From Salinarimonas chemoclinalis (lineage in GTDB: Bacteria > Pseudomonadota > Alphaproteobacteria > Rhizobiales > Beijerinckiaceae), in contig NZ_JBGMWH010000005.1 in assembly GCF_041514305.1 (NCBI RefSeq), positions 62,001-126,000 on the forward strand: DNA of 64,000 nt. The letters run 5' to 3'. Within the stretch, counting starts at the first letter, position 1. Every line of letters begins with the position of its first letter. Below are positions 25,511 to 34,718 of this stretch, piece by piece. The notes beneath the pieces were generated by a model. The model was not told the DNA's origin, ran no database searches, and saw only the letters and a list, made by a program, of their open reading frames with translations. Made by a program: the position numbers and the translations under genes.

Positions 25511-28500
25511 TCACTCCTCCATCGCGATCAACGCCGCATTCCCCCCCGCGGCGGCCGTGTTGACCGTCACCACCTGCTCGGTGCCGAAACGCTGGAGGTA
25601 GTGCGGGCCGCCGGCCTTGGGGCCGGTTCCGGAGAGGCCATGGCCGCCGAAGGGCTGCACGCCCACCACCGCGCCGATCATGTTGCGGTTGACGTAGACG
25701 TTGCCGGTCGTCATGCGGCGCACCACCCGCTCGATCGTCGCCTCGATGCGCGAGTGCACGCCGAGCGTCAGGCCGTAGCCCTTGGCGTCGATGGCGTCGA
25801 GGAGCGTGTCGAGGTCCTGGGCGCGGTAGCGCACGACGTGGAGCACGGGGCCGAAGATCTCCTCGCCGAGGTCCTCGGGGCGCGCCAGCTCGAAGAGGTG
25901 GGGCGCCACGTAGGTGCCTTCGGAAGGCGCCTCCATGGCGAGATGCGTGCGGCGCGCCCGCGCCTTGGTGGCCTCGATGTGCCGGTCGAGCTTCGCCTTC
26001 GCCTCGGCGTCGATGACGGGGCCGACCTGGACCGAGAGGTCGCGCGGGTCGCCGACCTTCAGCTCGCGGGCGGCGCCGGCGATCATTTCGATCATCTTGT
26101 CGGCGACGTCCGTCTGCACGCACAGCAGCCGCAGCGCCGAGCAGCGCTGGCCGGCGGAGCGGAAGGCGGACATGACCACGTCGTCGGCGACCTGCTCCGG
26201 GAGCGCGGTGGCGTCGACGATCATGGCGTTGATGCCGCCGGTCTCGGCGACGAGCGGCACGATCGGTCCGTCCTTGCCGGCCAGCGTGCGGTTGATGATC
26301 CGCGCCACCTCCGTCGAGCCGGTGAAGACGACGCCGGCGACGCGCGCGTCGGCCACCAGCCGTGCGCCGATCGCGCCGTCGCCCGGCACGAAGGCGAGCG
26401 CGCCCGCGGGGACGCCCGCCTCGTGGAAGAGCGCCGTCGCGTGCGCCGCGACGAGCGGCGTCTGCTCGGCGGGCTTGGCGACGACGGTGTTGCCCGCGAC
26501 GAGCGCCGCGGCGACCTGGCCGACGAAGATCGCGAGCGGGAAGTTCCAGGGCGAGATCGCCACGAAGACGCCACGCCCCCGCAGGGTCATGCGGTTCGTC
26601 TCGCCGGTGGGACCGGGGAAGTCGATCGGCGCGCCGAAGACGCGCTCGGCCTCCGCGGCGTAGTAGCGGCAGAAGTCGACCGCCTCGCGGATCTCCGCCA
26701 GCGCGTCGTCGACGGTCTTGCCCGCCTCGACCTGCATGAGGTGGACGAGCCGCCCGCGATCGCGCTCCATCAGGTCGGCCATGCGCCGCAGCGCGCCCGC
26801 GCGCGGGGTGGCGGGGGTGACCGCCCAGTCGGGATGCGCCGCAAGCGCCGCGGCCATGGCGGCGTCGACATCCGCGAGGGAGGCCTCGACGACGCGTCCG
26901 GCGACGGTGCGCCCGTCGATCGGGCTCGTGACGTCGCGCGCCGCCAAGTCTCGCGCCGCGCCGTCGCGCGCTCGCCCGCCGATCACCGGCCGTGCCAGCG
27001 CCGCGCCGGCGCGGCCCGCCTCGATCTCGGCGGCGAAGGCGGCGAGCGCCGCACGGTCGCCGAGTTCGACGCCCTGCGCGTTCGCACGCGCCGCACCGAA
27101 GAGGTCGCGCGGCAACGGCAGCCTCGAATGGCGCGCGCGCTCCGGCGTGCCGATGATCGCCTGCGGACGCTCGAGCAGGCGCTCGACCGGCACGTTCGGA
27201 TCGGCGGCGATCGAGACGAAGGAGGAGTTCGCCCCGTTTTCGAGCAGCCGCCGCACGAGGTAGGCGAGGAGGTCGCGATGCCCGCCGACGGGGGCGTAGA
27301 CCCGGCAGCCGAGTCCCGGATGGCGCGCGCGCAGGCGCCCGTAGAGCGCCTCGCCCATGCCGTGCAGGCGCTGGAACTCGTAGCCGACGCCGTCCCCCGC
27401 CCGCGCCACGATCTCGGCGACGGTGAGCGCGTTGTGGGTGGCGAACTGGGGGAAGAGCCGCGGGCGCGCGGCGAGCAGCCGCTCGGCGCAGGCGAGGAAG
27501 GAGAGGTCCGTCATCGCCTTGCGGGTGAAGACCGGGTAGTCCGGCAGCCCGCGCTCCTGGGCGCGCTTCACCTCGGTGTCCCAGTAGGCGCCCTTGACGA
27601 GGCGCACCATGAAGCGCCGGCCGAGCCGCTCGGCCAGCGCCGCGACCCAGTCGATCACCGCGGGCGCGCGCTTCTGGTAGGCCTGAACCGCGAGGCCGAA
27701 GCCGTCCCAGCCGGCGAGCGAGGGGTCGGCGGCGACGGCGGCGATCACCTCGAGCGAGAGCTCGAGCCGGTCCGCCTCCTCGGCGTCGACGGTGAAATTG
27801 AGGTCCCAGGCCTTGGCCTTGCGGGCGAGCGCGACGACGCGGGGCGTCAGCTCGGCCAGCACCCGCTCGCGCGAGAGCGCCTCGTAGCGCGGATGCAGCG
27901 CCGACAGCTTCACCGAGATGCCGGGGCGATCGGGCAGGCGCTCGTCGCCGGCGCCGCGGCCGATGGCGTCGATGGCCTCCGCGTAGCTCTCGAAGTAGCG
28001 CTCGGCGTCGAGCGCCGTGCGCGCGCCCTCGCCCAGCATGTCGAAGGAATAGCGGTAGACCCGGCCCTTGCCGGTGCGGGCGCGCGAGAGCGCCTCCTCG
28101 ATGGTCTGGCCGAGCACGAAGTGCGAGCCGAGCACGCGCATCGCCTGGCGCGTCGCCGTGCGCACGGTGGGGAGCCCCAGCCGCTTCGTCATCTGCCCGA
28201 GGATGCCCTCCGGCGTCTCGCCCGGGCGGATGACGCGCGCGGTGACGCCGAGCGCCCAGGCCGAGGCCGAGACGAGGAACGCGCCGGATTTCGCCTCGTG
28301 ATGCGCGAAGTCCCCTTGCCCGAGCTTGTCCTCGATCAGGCGATCGGCGGTGGCCCCGTCGGGCACGCGCAGGAGCGCCTCCGCCAGCACCATCAGCGCG
28401 AGCCCCTCGCGGGTGGACAGGGCGTACTCGCGCAGGAGATCCTCGACGCCGCCGAAGCCCCGCTCCTGCGCGCGGATCGCGCCGATCAGGTCGCGGGCGA

Positions 28501-28627
28501 GCGCGTCCGCCGCGCCCTCCGTCGCCGGCGTGGCGCGGACCTGCGAGAACAGGCGCTTCGCGAGGGCGACGTCGTCCTCGGCATAGGGGGCCGAGAAGGG
28601 CGGGAAGGCGGGGGAGAGGGCGTCCAT
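25511..28627 (-). CDS. putA: Bifunctional proline dehydrogenase / delta-1-pyrroline-5-carboxylate dehydrogenase PutA
   Basis: 1038 residues. PutA oxidises proline to P5C with FAD, passing electrons to quinone, and then converts P5C to glutamate with NAD+. The proline dehydrogenase barrel covers about 90-440 (GISVKLSALHPRYE, KGAYWDTE, YAPVGGHRDLLAYLVRRLLENG segments), and the aldehyde dehydrogenase domain about 530-1030, with the catalytic Cys in FRSAGQRCSAL and the ISPWNFPLAIF motif. The N-terminal ribbon-helix-helix DNA-binding domain of enteric PutA is missing, so it does not repress itself; the divergent Lrp gene probably regulates it. The ATG at 28627 gives the usual short-form N-terminus. 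Confidence 0.97.
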   Translation of the reverse strand: MDALSPAFPPFSAPYAEDDVALAKRLFSQVRATPATEGAADALARDLIGAIRAQERGFGGVEDLLREYALSTREGLALMVLAEALLRVPDGATADRLIEDKLGQGDFAHHEAKSGAFLVSASAWALGVTARVIRPGETPEGILGQMTKRLGLPTVRTATRQAMRVLGSHFVLGQTIEEALSRARTGKGRVYRYSFDMLGEGARTALDAERYFESYAEAIDAIGRGAGDERLPDRPGISVKLSALHPRYEALSRERVLAELTPRVVALARKAKAWDLNFTVDAEEADRLELSLEVIAAVAADPSLAGWDGFGLAVQAYQKRAPAVIDWVAALAERLGRRFMVRLVKGAYWDTEVKRAQERGLPDYPVFTRKAMTDLSFLACAERLLAARPRLFPQFATHNALTVAEIVARAGDGVGYEFQRLHGMGEALYGRLRARHPGLGCRVYAPVGGHRDLLAYLVRRLLENGANSSFVSIAADPNVPVERLLERPQAIIGTPERARHSRLPLPRDLFGAARANAQGVELGDRAALAAFAAEIEAGRAGAALARPVIGGRARDGAARDLAARDVTSPIDGRTVAGRVVEASLADVDAAMAAALAAHPDWAVTPATPRAGALRRMADLMERDRGRLVHLMQVEAGKTVDDALAEIREAVDFCRYYAAEAERVFGAPIDFPGPTGETNRMTLRGRGVFVAISPWNFPLAIFVGQVAAALVAGNTVVAKPAEQTPLVAAHATALFHEAGVPAGALAFVPGDGAIGARLVADARVAGVVFTGSTEVARIINRTLAGKDGPIVPLVAETGGINAMIVDATALPEQVADDVVMSAFRSAGQRCSALRLLCVQTDVADKMIEMIAGAARELKVGDPRDLSVQVGPVIDAEAKAKLDRHIEATKARARRTHLAMEAPSEGTYVAPHLFELARPEDLGEEIFGPVLHVVRYRAQDLDTLLDAIDAKGYGLTLGVHSRIEATIERVVRRMTTGNVYVNRNMIGAVVGVQPFGGHGLSGTGPKAGGPHYLQRFGTEQVVTVNTAAAGGNAALIAMEE

Positions 28628-28755
28628 GGCGGGGCTCCCGGCGATGGCCGAAGGGGCATCGGGCGATATCCCAGCATAGCGCGACTTGCGCCGCGCTTCC
28701 ACTGGAGTATCGTGATCCGTGCCGTCGAAAGCGCGAGGAACTCGGGGGGTTGGCA

Positions 28756-29223
28756 GTGAAGATCACGGAGCTGGATCGGGTCGACCGGCGCATTCTCGGC
28801 GTGCTCCAGGAGGACGGGCGCATCTCCGCCGTCGAGCTCGCCGAGCGCATCGGCCTCTCGCCCACCGCGACGGGCGAACGCCTGCGCCGCCTGCAGAAGG
28901 ACGGCGTGATCCTCGGCTTCTCCGCCCTGCTCGACCCGCACCGCGTCGGGCTCGGCCTGCTGGTCTTCGTCGAGGTCTCGCTGGACAAGACCACGCCCGA
29001 CGTGTTCGAGCGCTTCGCCGACGCGGTGCGGCGCGCGCCCGAGGTGCTCGAGTGCCACATGGTGGCGGGCGGCTTCGACTACCTGGTCAAGACCCGCATC
29101 TCCGACATGGCCGCCTACCGCCGCTTCCTCGGCGACGTCCTCCTCGCGCTGCCGGGCGTGCGCGAGACGCGCACCTACGCGGTGATGGAGGAGGTGAAGA
29201 CGGACGGGGCGCTGCCGGTTTGA
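28756..29223 (+). CDS. putR: Lrp/AsnC-family regulator, probable PutR
   Basis: 155 residues: N-terminal helix-turn-helix (ELDRVDRRILGVLQEDGRIS, then LSPTATGERLRRLQKDG) and a C-terminal RAM domain (about 68-150). Divergent from putA with about 128 bases between starts, the standard arrangement of alphaproteobacterial putR, whose product activates putA in response to proline. Start choice is GTG at 28756 with a GGGGGG tract seven bases upstream; a TTG two codons earlier is also possible. No clear operator could be picked out by eye in the shared intergenic region. Confidence 0.88.
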   Translation: MKITELDRVDRRILGVLQEDGRISAVELAERIGLSPTATGERLRRLQKDGVILGFSALLDPHRVGLGLLVFVEVSLDKTTPDVFERFADAVRRAPEVLECHMVAGGFDYLVKTRISDMAAYRRFLGDVLLALPGVRETRTYAVMEEVKTDGALPV

Positions 29224-29230
29224 GCGCGCG

Positions 29231-29821
29231 TCATGTCCCGCCGACCACCCGCGGCGGTTCCTTCGGGAAGGCGACGTCGGCGTAGATCGCGGCGAGGGGC
29301 AGGGAGAGGTCGAGGGCCGGCAGGTCGAGCCGGGCCTCCGGTCCCTCCACCGTCGTCCGGCTCCAGGCATCGTCGCCCTCGCGCGTCCAGGCGAGAACGA
29401 GCGGGCGGTTGGGCTCGACGAGGAGGATCGCCTCGATGCTGGCGACACGCTTGTATTCCTCGAGCTTCTCGAAGGCGTCGAAGTCGCGCGTCGACGGCGA
29501 GAGGACCTCGACCACGAGACGGGGCCGGGCGGCGATCCGAGCCTGCGGATCGCGGCGCCCGCAGTCGAGGCCGACATCCGGGCGCCGCAGGCGGCCGGGA
29601 CGCGTCTCGACGGCGCCGTCGCCGGTGAAGGGCCGGCAGGGACCTCCCCTCGTCAGGCGCCGCAGCTCCGTGAGGATGTTCACGACGATGTCGTCGTGAA
29701 CATTGCTCGCGCCCGCCATCGCGCGCGGCTGGCCGTCCACGAGCTCCCAGCGCTCCGGCTGATGCTCCTGCCAGGCGAGGAACTCGTCGATCGTCCAGTC
29801 GCGTGGGGCGGGCTCGGCCAT
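29231..29821 (-). CDS. Uma2 family (DUF820) restriction-endonuclease-like protein
   Basis: 196 residues of the Uma2/DUF820 family, which has a PD-(D/E)XK nuclease-like fold. The WTIDEFLAWQEHQPERWELVDG N-terminus, the RRPDVGLDCGRRD segment and the PRLVVEVLSPSTRDFDAFEKLEEYKRVASIEAILLVEP core with the E..K residues are hallmarks. Members are abundant in cyanobacteria and scattered in Hyphomicrobiales; their biological role is unknown and no partner is adjacent here. The ATG at 29821 begins the conserved region; an upstream in-frame start at 29881 adds 20 unconserved residues. It converges on putR within 7 bases. Confidence 0.88.
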   Translation of the reverse strand: MAEPAPRDWTIDEFLAWQEHQPERWELVDGQPRAMAGASNVHDDIVVNILTELRRLTRGGPCRPFTGDGAVETRPGRLRRPDVGLDCGRRDPQARIAARPRLVVEVLSPSTRDFDAFEKLEEYKRVASIEAILLVEPNRPLVLAWTREGDDAWSRTTVEGPEARLDLPALDLSLPLAAIYADVAFPKEPPRVVGGT

Positions 29822-29953
29822 GCCGTATCTCCGTAGGGTTTCAGTGTAGCGCGCCCTCCGAAGCGGGGGAAGCGGCCCCACCCTGCCTCCCCCGTGTGCG
29901 CCCTGCGACGTCGATCATGCCCAACGATGAGGCATTTCGCTTGACGCTGCGGA

Positions 29954-29971
29954 GCCATGTGCTTGCATGGC
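29954..29971. promoter_or_regulatory. Candidate operator dyad upstream of the ABC importer
   Basis: A dyad GCCATG-TGCTTG-CATGGC lies just downstream of a TTGACG hexamer (29941-29946), about 90 bases before the substrate-binding protein gene. It may be a repressor site over the promoter. No thiamine-type (THI box) riboswitch was seen in the 29822-30063 leader. Assignment rests on symmetry alone. Confidence 0.3.
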
Positions 29972-30063
29972 CGCGCCCGGTTCCGCCCGCCCGGTCCGGC
30001 ACGGCCCTTGCCAGGGTCGCCCCACGAGAGATCACCCGTACCCGTATGCAGGAGCGCCGCCGC

Positions 30064-31122
30064 ATGTCTTCCCGCCCCGCCAGCCTCACCCGCCGCAGCC
30101 TGATCGCCGCCTTCGCCGGGGGCGTCGCGCTCTGCGGCCTCGCCGCGGCCCCGGCCGTGGCGCAGGACCTCACGCCGCTGCGCTTCTCGCTCGACTGGCG
30201 CTTCGAGGGGCCGTCCGCGCCCTTCCTCGCGGCGCTGGAGAAGGGGTATTTCGAGGAGGAGGGGCTCGACGTCACGATCGACGCGGGCAACGGCTCGGTC
30301 GAATCGATCAACCGCGTGGCGTCCGGCCCCTACGACATGGCCTTCGGCGACTTCAACTCGCTGATCCGCTACCGCTCGGACCCCGCCTCCGTGCCGGTGA
30401 AGGCGGTCGCCATGGTCTACAACAAGCCCGCCTTCGCCATCGTCGGGCGCGCCTCGCGCGGCATCACCGAGGACCTGGAGAGCCTGCGCGGCAAGACCTT
30501 CGGCGCCCCCGCCGCCGACGCCGCCTATGCGCAGTGGCCGATCTTCAAGGACGTCAACGACATCGACGAGGCCGAGTGGGAGATGACGTTCGAGAACGTC
30601 GGCTTCCCCGTGCGCGAGCCGATGCTCGCGCAGGGCGAGGTCGACGCGGTGTTCGGCTTCGCCATGTCCTCGGCCATCAACCTCGCCGCCCGCGGCGTGC
30701 CGATGGACGACATCGTCGTCCTCAACATGGGCGACTACGGGGTGGAGCTCTACGGCAACGTGATCATGGCCAAGCCCGAGTTCATGGAGCAGAACCCCGA
30801 CGCCGTGGCGGGCTTCCTGCGCGCCTTCATCCGCGGGCTCGAGGCCACGATCGCGAGCCCCAACGAGGGGGCCGGCTTCGTGGTGAAGTACAACGACGTC
30901 GCCCGCCAGGAGGTCGAGGCCGACCGCTGGCGCATGACGATCGAGAACAACATCCTCACCGACGAGGTCGCGCAGAACGGCTTCGGCGACATCGATCCCG
31001 ATCGCTACGAGCGGGCGCTCGAGCAGATCGACCTGACCTTCGACTTCCAGAACCGTCCGGCGCTCGACGACGTGTTCACGGCCGAGTTCCTGCCGCCGAA
31101 GGAGGAGCGCATGCTCCAGTGA
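30064..31122 (+). CDS. ABC transporter substrate-binding protein, NMT1/SsuA-like
   Basis: 352 residues with a Tat-like signal peptide (SLTRRSLIAAFAGG, cleavage near AVAQ-D at about 34). The mature protein is a type II periplasmic binding protein of the NMT1/THI5/SsuA group: LRFSLDWRFEGPSAPFLAALEKGYFEEEGLDVTI-like N-lobe start and the GNGSVESINRVASGPYDMAFGD ligand-loop segment. This group binds pyrimidines, taurine, sulfonates, nitrate or aromatic compounds; the substrate here cannot be called. The ATG at 30064 has an AGGAG site nine bases upstream that lies inside a short alternative ORF start at 30046. ATPase and permease genes follow. Confidence 0.92.
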   Translation: MSSRPASLTRRSLIAAFAGGVALCGLAAAPAVAQDLTPLRFSLDWRFEGPSAPFLAALEKGYFEEEGLDVTIDAGNGSVESINRVASGPYDMAFGDFNSLIRYRSDPASVPVKAVAMVYNKPAFAIVGRASRGITEDLESLRGKTFGAPAADAAYAQWPIFKDVNDIDEAEWEMTFENVGFPVREPMLAQGEVDAVFGFAMSSAINLAARGVPMDDIVVLNMGDYGVELYGNVIMAKPEFMEQNPDAVAGFLRAFIRGLEATIASPNEGAGFVVKYNDVARQEVEADRWRMTIENNILTDEVAQNGFGDIDPDRYERALEQIDLTFDFQNRPALDDVFTAEFLPPKEERMLQ

Positions 31123-31199
31123 GCGGGGCGCGAGACGCAATCGCCCCGAACGAGGACGGCCCCGGCCATGCGCCGGGGCCGACGCATCCGGAGAGACGC

Positions 31200-31991
31200 G
31201 TGCAGGCCTTCGTCGACATCCACGACGTCACCCACGTCTATTCCGGCGCCGAGGACGGGGCGCCGGCGGTCGAGCACATGACGCTGAAGGTGCGCGAGGG
31301 CGAGTTCGCCGCCATCGTCGGTCCCTCGGGATGCGGCAAGTCGACGGTGATGAAGCTCGCTACCGGCCTGCAGTTTCCCGCGAAGGGCACGGTCATCGTC
31401 GCCGGCGAGGAGGTGACGAAGCCGGTCAAGCTCGCCGGCATGGCGTTCCAGAACCCGGTGATGCTGCCCTGGCGCACCACCCTCGACAACCTCCTGCTGC
31501 CGCTCGAGATCGTCCAGCCGCATCGGGCACGGCTGCGCCGCCACAAGGCGGAATACGTCGCCCGTGCCGAGCATCTGCTGGCCGAGGTCGGGCTCGCGGG
31601 CCAGGGATCCAAGTTCCCCTGGCAGCTCTCCGGCGGGATGCAGCAGCGCGCCTCGCTGTGCCGGGCGCTGATCCACGAGCCCAAGCTCCTGATGCTCGAC
31701 GAGCCCTTCGGCGCGCTCGACGCCTTCACCCGCGAGGAGCTGTGGTGCATCATCCGCGATCTCCACGCGGAGCAGGGCTTCACCGTGATCCTCGTCACCC
31801 ACGACCTGCGCGAGGCGGTGTTCCTGGCCGATCGCGTGTTCTGCATGTCGGCGCGGCCCGGGCGGATCATCGCCGAGCGGCGGGTCGACCTGCCGCGGCC
31901 GCGGGACCTAGAGATCATGTACACCGCCGCCTTCACCGACATCGTCCACGAGCTGCGCGGCCACATCGCCGACGCGCGGCAAGCGGCCTGA
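31200..31991 (+). CDS. ABC transporter ATP-binding protein, SsuB/TauB-like
   Basis: 263 residues with Walker A GPSGCGKST (41-49), signature LSGGMQ (143-148), Walker B LLMLDE (163-168) and the switch His in VTHDLREA. It energises the importer with the neighbouring binding protein and permease. The start is taken as GTG at 31200 with a GGAGAG site six bases upstream; an in-frame GTG at 31119 overlaps the upstream stop but would add 27 residues with no family similarity. The permease gene follows 22 bases after the stop. Confidence 0.93.
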   Translation: MQAFVDIHDVTHVYSGAEDGAPAVEHMTLKVREGEFAAIVGPSGCGKSTVMKLATGLQFPAKGTVIVAGEEVTKPVKLAGMAFQNPVMLPWRTTLDNLLLPLEIVQPHRARLRRHKAEYVARAEHLLAEVGLAGQGSKFPWQLSGGMQQRASLCRALIHEPKLLMLDEPFGALDAFTREELWCIIRDLHAEQGFTVILVTHDLREAVFLADRVFCMSARPGRIIAERRVDLPRPRDLEIMYTAAFTDIVHELRGHIADARQAA

Positions 31992-32013
31992 GGGCCAGGG
32001 GAGGCCCGTCGTG

Positions 32014-32796
32014 ATGCACGTCAAGCGCCGCCGCCGCGCGATGCTCGCCGCCGCCCCGTGGATCTTCACGGTGGGCTTCTTCGCGCTCTGGGAGATCCTG
32101 GTGCGCGTCACCGGGATGTCGACCTTCGTCCTGCCGGCGCCCAGCGTGATCGCGGAGGCGATCTGGCAGTTCCGCGGTCCGCTCTCGGTGCACTCCTTCC
32201 ACACGGCTTGGATGACGCTCGCGGGCTTCGTCCTCGCCGTCGTGTTCGGGCTCCTGCTCGGCATGGCGCTGGGCGCCTCCCGCCTGGTGCACGCGGGATC
32301 CTACCCGCTCCTGGTCGGCTTCAACGCCATCCCCAAGGTCGCGGTGGTGCCGATCCTGGTGATCTGGTTCGGCGTGGGCTGGCTGCCGCCGGTGCTCACC
32401 GCCTTCCTGATCTCGTTCTTCCCCATCGTCGTGAACGTCGCGACGGGGCTCGCCACGATCGAGCCGGAGACCGAGGACGTGCTGCGCGCGCTCGGCGCCT
32501 CGAAACGCGACATCATCGTCAAGGTCGGCATCCCCCGCGCGATGCCCTACTTCTTCGGCTCGCTGAAGGTGGCGATCACGCTGGCCTTCGTCGGCTCGGT
32601 GATCGCCGAGTACAACGCCTCGAACTTCGGCGTGGGCAACCTGATGGCCCGCGCCTCGGCGGACTTCAACGTGCCGCTCCTGTTCGCGGCGCTGATCGCG
32701 CTCGCGGTGCTCGGCGTGATCATGTACGCGGCGACCGCGATCGTCGAGAAGCGCATGACCGGCTGGGCGCAGCGCTCGCAGATGGCGAGCGCGTGA
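32014..32796 (+). CDS. ABC transporter permease, SsuC/TauC-like
   Basis: 260 residues with about six membrane helices and the inner-membrane component (EAA) loop in IEPETEDVLRALGASKRDI (about 150-168), which contacts the ATPase. It matches the BPD_transp_1 permeases of the nitrate/sulfonate/taurine/pyrimidine group. An AGGGGAGG site lies nine bases before the ATG; a GTG one codon earlier is equally possible. It is the third and last gene of the importer operon and ends six bases before the convergent b561-YceI gene. Confidence 0.93.
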   Translation: MHVKRRRRAMLAAAPWIFTVGFFALWEILVRVTGMSTFVLPAPSVIAEAIWQFRGPLSVHSFHTAWMTLAGFVLAVVFGLLLGMALGASRLVHAGSYPLLVGFNAIPKVAVVPILVIWFGVGWLPPVLTAFLISFFPIVVNVATGLATIEPETEDVLRALGASKRDIIVKVGIPRAMPYFFGSLKVAITLAFVGSVIAEYNASNFGVGNLMARASADFNVPLLFAALIALAVLGVIMYAATAIVEKRMTGWAQRSQMASA

Positions 32797-32802
32797 CGCC
32801 GG

Positions 32803-34053
32803 TCAGGCGCCGCCGCCCTCGCCCGCCCCGCCGCGGCGCGCCGTGAGGGAGACCGCGATCTCCACCGCGAAGCCGACCGTGGCCTCGTCCGGGTAGCTCT
32901 CGCCCATGCCGAAGTCGCGGCGGTCCACGGTGACGGTGCCGGAGGCCGTCGCGACGCCGTCGACGATGTCGAGCGTGAAGGGCAGCGTGACCGGCACCTC
33001 CGCACCGGCGAGTGCGAGCGTGCCCTCGGCGCGGTAGCCGCCCCCCTCCGCCGCCACGATGTCGGCGGCGAAGCGCGCGGCGGGGTGCGCCTCGGCATCG
33101 AAGAACTCGGGTCCGCGCGCCTGCTGCGTGACCGAGCCCAGCGTCATCGATTCGATCGGGATCGCGACCGTGACGGAGCCGTGGTGCCCCGCGGCGTCGC
33201 GCGTCTCCTCGAAGGCGATGTCGGCGTCGAACCGCCCGAAGCCGCCGGTGATCGGCGAGCCCATCTGGCGCACGGTGAAGGTCAGCTCGCCGGTCTCGAC
33301 GATCCAGGCGGACGGGGTGGCGGCGGCGGTCGCCGCCGGGAGCGCGACGCCGGGGCGCGCGCCGCTCTCGCCGCCGCTCCGCGCCAGCGTCACGACGGCG
33401 CCGCCGACGAGGCCGTAGACCAGCAGCGCGCCGAGCGCCGGGGCGAGGGCGTGGCGCCGCGCCGGCAGCGGCGCGGTCGAGGCGTGCGCGGGGCGGCCGG
33501 GCAGCATGCGCGCGAGCGTCCCGTCGCGGTCGACGAGATGGTGCTTCAGCGCGCCCGCCACGTGCAGCGCGAGCGCCGCCATCAAGAGCTTGGTGAAGGT
33601 CGCGTGCACCGCGCCCGCGGCCGCGGCGACGTCCGGGGTTTGCGGCACGAGGGGCAGCGTCTGTCCGAGCGGCCACCAGATCGGGGCGAAGCCGGCGGCG
33701 GCCGCGTGCTGCACCCAGCCCGAGAGCGGCACGGCGACGAGGGAGACGTAGAGGAGCCAGTGCACGCCCTCGGCGAGGGCGGTCTCGAGACGCCGCTCGG
33801 GATGGAGCGGGGCCGGACGCGGCTGGGTCAGCATCCAGCCGATTCGCACGAGCGCGAGGAAGAACACCGCCACGCCGAGCGTCTTGTGGATCGAGAACAG
33901 CAGCGCCTTCGTCGCGAGCGCGTCGGACGTGTCGTAGGGCCATTCCACCGCCACGAGCCCGAGCGGGATCATGCCGAGGATCAGCGCGGCGACCGCCCAG
34001 TGCAGGGCCTTCGACACCGCGCCGTAGCCGGTGGTGGTGTTGCGTGCCTGCAT
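32803..34053 (-). CDS. Cytochrome b561 fused to a YceI domain
   Basis: 416 residues. Residues about 8-190 form a four-helix cytochrome b561 (bacterial CybB type) with haem-ligand histidines in SKALHW, FSIHKTLG, GVHWLLY and ALHVAGALKHH. A fifth hydrophobic segment (about 205-228) leads to a periplasmic YceI domain (about 245-410), a lipocalin-like barrel that binds isoprenoid or quinone-like lipids (TGELTFTVRQMGSPITGGFGRF-type start). The fusion suggests electron exchange between quinone held by YceI and the haem. A free YceI gene precedes it by 83 bases on the same strand. Known in alphaproteobacteria but function untested. Confidence 0.9.
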   Translation of the reverse strand: MQARNTTTGYGAVSKALHWAVAALILGMIPLGLVAVEWPYDTSDALATKALLFSIHKTLGVAVFFLALVRIGWMLTQPRPAPLHPERRLETALAEGVHWLLYVSLVAVPLSGWVQHAAAAGFAPIWWPLGQTLPLVPQTPDVAAAAGAVHATFTKLLMAALALHVAGALKHHLVDRDGTLARMLPGRPAHASTAPLPARRHALAPALGALLVYGLVGGAVVTLARSGGESGARPGVALPAATAAATPSAWIVETGELTFTVRQMGSPITGGFGRFDADIAFEETRDAAGHHGSVTVAIPIESMTLGSVTQQARGPEFFDAEAHPAARFAADIVAAEGGGYRAEGTLALAGAEVPVTLPFTLDIVDGVATASGTVTVDRRDFGMGESYPDEATVGFAVEIAVSLTARRGGAGEGGGA

Positions 34054-34136
34054 GGCGACCTCCGTCGAACGCCGTCGCCGGGCCGCACGCGGCGGCCCGG
34101 CCTCTCGATCCGCACGCGGATCGCTCGGTGTACGGA

Positions 34137-34718
34137 TCACTCGGCCCGCATGGCCTCGATGGAGATGCGCACCTCGACCTCGTCGCCGACGAAGGGAGCG
34201 AACATGCCCAGCTCGTAGTCGCTGCGGACCAGCGTCGTCGTGGCGTCGAAGCCGGCCCAGGGCTTGTTCTCCATGGGGTGCATGCCGGCCTGGTTGAGCG
34301 TCGCGTCGAGCACGACGGGTCGCGTGATGCCGTTGAGCGTCAGGTCGCCGGTGATGAGCGCGGTGTTCTCGCCCGTGACCTCGATGCCGGTGGAGACGAA
34401 GGTCACCATCTCGTCCTCGTCGGCGCCGAAGAAGTCGTCGGCCATGAAGTGCGCGAAGCGCGCCTCCCAGCCGGTGAACATCGAGCGCACGGGGAACGAC
34501 ACCTCCACCGAGGAGGCGGCCGGATCGTCCTGCACGAACTCGATCGTGCCCTCGAACCCGGAGAACATGCCCCAGGTCGTCGAGTAGCCGAGGTGGTCGT
34601 ACGAGAACAGGATCTGGCTGTGGCTCGGATCGAGCACGTAGGTCTCGGCCTGCGCGACGGGCGCGGCGAGGAGGGCGGCGGCCAGCGTGGCGCCGGCGAG
34701 GGAGGGAATGCGCAGCAT
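34137..34718 (-). CDS. YceI family periplasmic lipid-binding protein
   Basis: 193 residues with a signal peptide (cleavage near AQA-ET at about 24). The mature YceI domain starts YVLDPSHSQILFSYDHLGYS and ends VRISIEAMRAE, a lipocalin-like barrel that holds polyisoprenoid chains. It probably works with the b561-YceI fusion encoded 83 bases downstream, with both products facing the periplasm. Its own upstream region is the gene-poor stretch 34719-35123. Ligand unknown. Confidence 0.93.
   Translation of the reverse strand: MLRIPSLAGATLAAALLAAPVAQAETYVLDPSHSQILFSYDHLGYSTTWGMFSGFEGTIEFVQDDPAASSVEVSFPVRSMFTGWEARFAHFMADDFFGADEDEMVTFVSTGIEVTGENTALITGDLTLNGITRPVVLDATLNQAGMHPMENKPWAGFDATTTLVRSDYELGMFAPFVGDEVEVRISIEAMRAE

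Noticed and set aside
29231..29821. Restriction-modification or toxin role for the Uma2 protein
   Set aside because: No methyltransferase, antitoxin or other defence gene lies nearby.
29822..30063. Thiamine (TPP) riboswitch upstream of the NMT1/THI5-like importer
   Set aside because: The conserved CTGAGA and ACCTGATCTGG elements are absent, so thiamine-precursor import is not supported by the leader.
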